A DNA stretch of 7,193 nt, taken from assembly GCA_007127425.1 (NCBI GenBank), contig SKZJ01000082.1:1-7193 (forward strand). Direction: 5' to 3'. The notes under the pieces were generated by a model that saw only the letters and a list, made by a program, of their open reading frames with translations, searched no databases and was not told the DNA's origin. The number at the start of each line of letters is the position of its first letter. Position 1 is the first letter of the stretch. Source of the DNA: Wenzhouxiangella sp. (GTDB taxonomy: Bacteria; Pseudomonadota; Gammaproteobacteria; Xanthomonadales; Wenzhouxiangellaceae). The position numbers were made by a program, and so were the translations under genes. Positions 5,897 to 7,193 of the stretch are shown in pieces.

Positions 5897-6412
5897 GTGA
5901 GGCGACCCATCGCTCATTGGCCGCGTACCGCCGGTCCAAGGGGCTTCACCCTGCTCGAAGTGCTGGTGGTGGTGGCCATCGGCGCCATCATGGTCGGCCT
6001 GGTGGTGCTGCGAATGGGCGACTGGCGTTCCGATGCCGATCCCGAGCGTCAGCTTCAGCGCCTGGCGGCGTTGATCGAGGCACAGTGCGAACAGGCCATG
6101 TTCCAGTCGCGCCCGCGCGGCATTCGTATCACCGAGGCAGGCTATGATTTCTGGCAGTCGGCCAGCGAAGGCTGGGTCCCGCTGTCGGGTGACGGCATCA
6201 ATCGCCCCCGTGAATGGCAGGGTGGGGTCGAGGCGACGCTGGATGTGAGCGGTCATCGTTCGCGTTTGTCGGACGAGCCGGATGCGCCGCAGCTGTGGTG
6301 CGACCCGCTCGGGGAGCTTAGCCTGTTCATGCTCACTCTGGAAGTGGCTGGCATACGCGTCGACCTGACGGGCAACGGGTTGGGCCGGCTTGACGTGGAG
6401 CGACGCCGATGA
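5897..6412 (+). CDS. gspH: Type II secretion minor pseudopilin GspH
   Basis: This 171-residue precursor has a prepilin peptidase site after G16 (GPRG-FTLLE) and Glu5 of the mature chain at E21, followed by a hydrophobic helix to about residue 38. The rest is a GspH-type globular domain with RLAALIEAQCEQAM (55-68), RGIRITEAGYDFW (74-86) and the C-terminal DPLGELSLFMLTLE (136-149). GspH sits near the tip of the pseudopilus. Cys64 and Cys135 are the only cysteines and could pair in the periplasm, which is inference. The start is taken as GTG 5897, the only reasonable start between the gspG stop and the cleavage site. The frame stays open upstream to 5792, but that would overlap gspG and add a non-conserved leader. 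The end overlaps gspI by 4 bp. Confidence 0.88.
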   Translation: MRRPIAHWPRTAGPRGFTLLEVLVVVAIGAIMVGLVVLRMGDWRSDADPERQLQRLAALIEAQCEQAMFQSRPRGIRITEAGYDFWQSASEGWVPLSGDGINRPREWQGGVEATLDVSGHRSRLSDEPDAPQLWCDPLGELSLFMLTLEVAGIRVDLTGNGLGRLDVERRR

Positions 6413-6768
6413 AGCACATGCGTGCGTTCACGCTGCTGGAGGTGCTGGTGGCACTGGTCGTGGTCGCGGTGGCCGTTGCGGCGCTGGCGCGGGCCGGCAG
6501 CCAGGCCATCGACAGCCAGTTCCACCTCGAGGAGCGCACGATGGCGGTCTGGGTGGCGGACAATCTTCTTTCCGAACTGCGCCTGGAGTCCCGGGTCGAG
6601 ACCGGCACTCGCCAGGGTGTGAGTGCCATGGGCGGACGCGACTGGTACTGGGACATGCTGATCCAGCCGGCGCCGGGCGATCAGTTGCTGCGCGTGGATG
6701 TGGCGGTCTACCGGTCGACGGCGCGGCGTGAGCCGATGTTGACCCATACCGGGTTCCTGCCGCGATGA
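6409..6768 (+). CDS. gspI: Type II secretion minor pseudopilin GspI
   Basis: This 119-residue precursor has the short leader MKHMRA, then FTLLEVLVAL with Glu5 of the mature chain at E11 and a hydrophobic helix to about residue 28. The GspI signature ERTMAVWVADNLLSELRLE is at 42-60, and the later GGRDWYWDMLIQP block at 75-87 also fits. GspI forms the pseudopilus tip with GspJ and GspK and is thought to start its assembly. The residue before the cleavage site is Ala6 (codon GCG), where prepilin peptidase normally requires Gly; the neighbours GspG, GspH and GspJ all have Gly. ATG 6409 overlaps the gspH stop (ATGA) and has GGAG 8 bases upstream; ATG at 6418 would leave only a three-residue leader. 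The 3' end overlaps gspJ by 4 bp. Confidence 0.92.
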   Translation: MKHMRAFTLLEVLVALVVVAVAVAALARAGSQAIDSQFHLEERTMAVWVADNLLSELRLESRVETGTRQGVSAMGGRDWYWDMLIQPAPGDQLLRVDVAVYRSTARREPMLTHTGFLPR

Positions 6769-7193
6769 ATGCCCTGGATGCAAGCGTCATGCATTCCCGG
6801 CGGCGTATCGGCGGTTACACCCTGATCGAGGTGATCGTCGCCGTGACCGTATTCGCCTTCCTGGCCGCCGGCGCCTATATCGCGCTCGACGGACTGAGCC
6901 GGGCGGCGATGGACCATCGCGAGCGGTCTGTCGAGTTCGGCCGCCTGCAGATGGCATTGGCACGCCTTGACGGCGATCTGCGTCAGCTTGCCACGCGTGC
7001 GGTGCGCGGGCCGGATGGGCAACACGAACCGGCCCTGGCCGGCGAGCGGATCCGGCTGGCCGGTACCCGGGCCGGCTGGGCCAACCCGGCTTCCCAGCGT
7101 CGGGGCACCCTGCAGCGGTTCTCCTGGCAGTTTTCGCAGAATGAACTCCAGCGCTCGAGCTGGCCGGTGACCGACCGGGTGCCGGCCAGCCAG
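6765..7193 (+). CDS. gspJ: Type II secretion minor pseudopilin GspJ, partial (3' end beyond window)
   Basis: There are 143 codons without a stop, against a usual length of about 200 residues or more. The precursor has a longer basic leader, a prepilin peptidase site after G17 (RIGG-YTLIE), Glu5 of the mature chain at E22, and a hydrophobic helix to about residue 41. GspJ traits are FGRLQMALARLDGDLRQLA (58-76), the RAVRGPDG region (78-85) and RAGWANPASQRRGTLQRFSW (102-121). With GspI and GspK it makes the tip complex. The first mature residue is Tyr instead of the commoner Phe. ATG 6765 overlaps the gspI stop (ATGA), which supports it; ATG at 6789 is an alternative. Neither has a strong ribosome binding site, so coupling to gspI translation is likely. 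Confidence 0.92.
   Translation, partial: MNALDASVMHSRRRIGGYTLIEVIVAVTVFAFLAAGAYIALDGLSRAAMDHRERSVEFGRLQMALARLDGDLRQLATRAVRGPDGQHEPALAGERIRLAGTRAGWANPASQRRGTLQRFSWQFSQNELQRSSWPVTDRVPASQ

Overview
The window is GC-rich with densely packed genes and reads as chromosomal DNA from a high-GC Proteobacterium, most likely a gammaproteobacterium. The support is a type II secretion pseudopilin operon in gspG-H-I-J order plus rsmE and prmA genes of ordinary proteobacterial form. The genus cannot be fixed from sequence alone. No tRNA, rRNA, CRISPR array, transposase or integrase was seen.

Left part (1-1865): two divergently transcribed class I SAM-dependent methyltransferases are separated by at most 93 bp. 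Their catalytic domains are clearly paralogous. The minus-strand gene runs off the left edge and already extends past the C-terminus of its partner. The plus-strand gene has a TPR-like helical hairpin at its N-terminus. Their substrates cannot be read from the sequence.

Middle part (1873-5350): four minus-strand genes are read in the order rsmE (16S rRNA m3U1498 methyltransferase), a three-segment membrane protein of unknown family joined to it by an ATGA overlap, a signal-peptide-bearing protein that looks like DUF4438, and prmA (ribosomal protein L11 methyltransferase). Two short low-complexity tracts of degenerate 7-14 bp repeats lie directly 3' of the membrane-protein gene and of the DUF4438-like gene, so they bracket the DUF4438-like gene. 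The left tract is strikingly AT-rich. These tracts are the clearest non-coding oddity of the window.

Right part (5380-7193): a plus-strand type II secretion operon starts with gspG (major pseudopilin) and continues with gspH, gspI and gspJ. The H-I and I-J junctions are 4-bp ATGA overlaps. gspJ is cut by the right edge, and gspK and later genes probably follow. The operon appears to have its own promoter, because the gene upstream is the divergent rsmE and not gspF. GspI has Ala in place of Gly before the prepilin peptidase cleavage site. Together the pseudopilins would build the periplasmic piston of the secretion system, with GspG as the shaft and H, I and J at the tip.

No clear case for a wholly new defence or mobile system was found. 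The best leads are the paralogous methyltransferase pair, the repeat-bracketed exported DUF4438-like gene, and the membrane protein coupled to rsmE.
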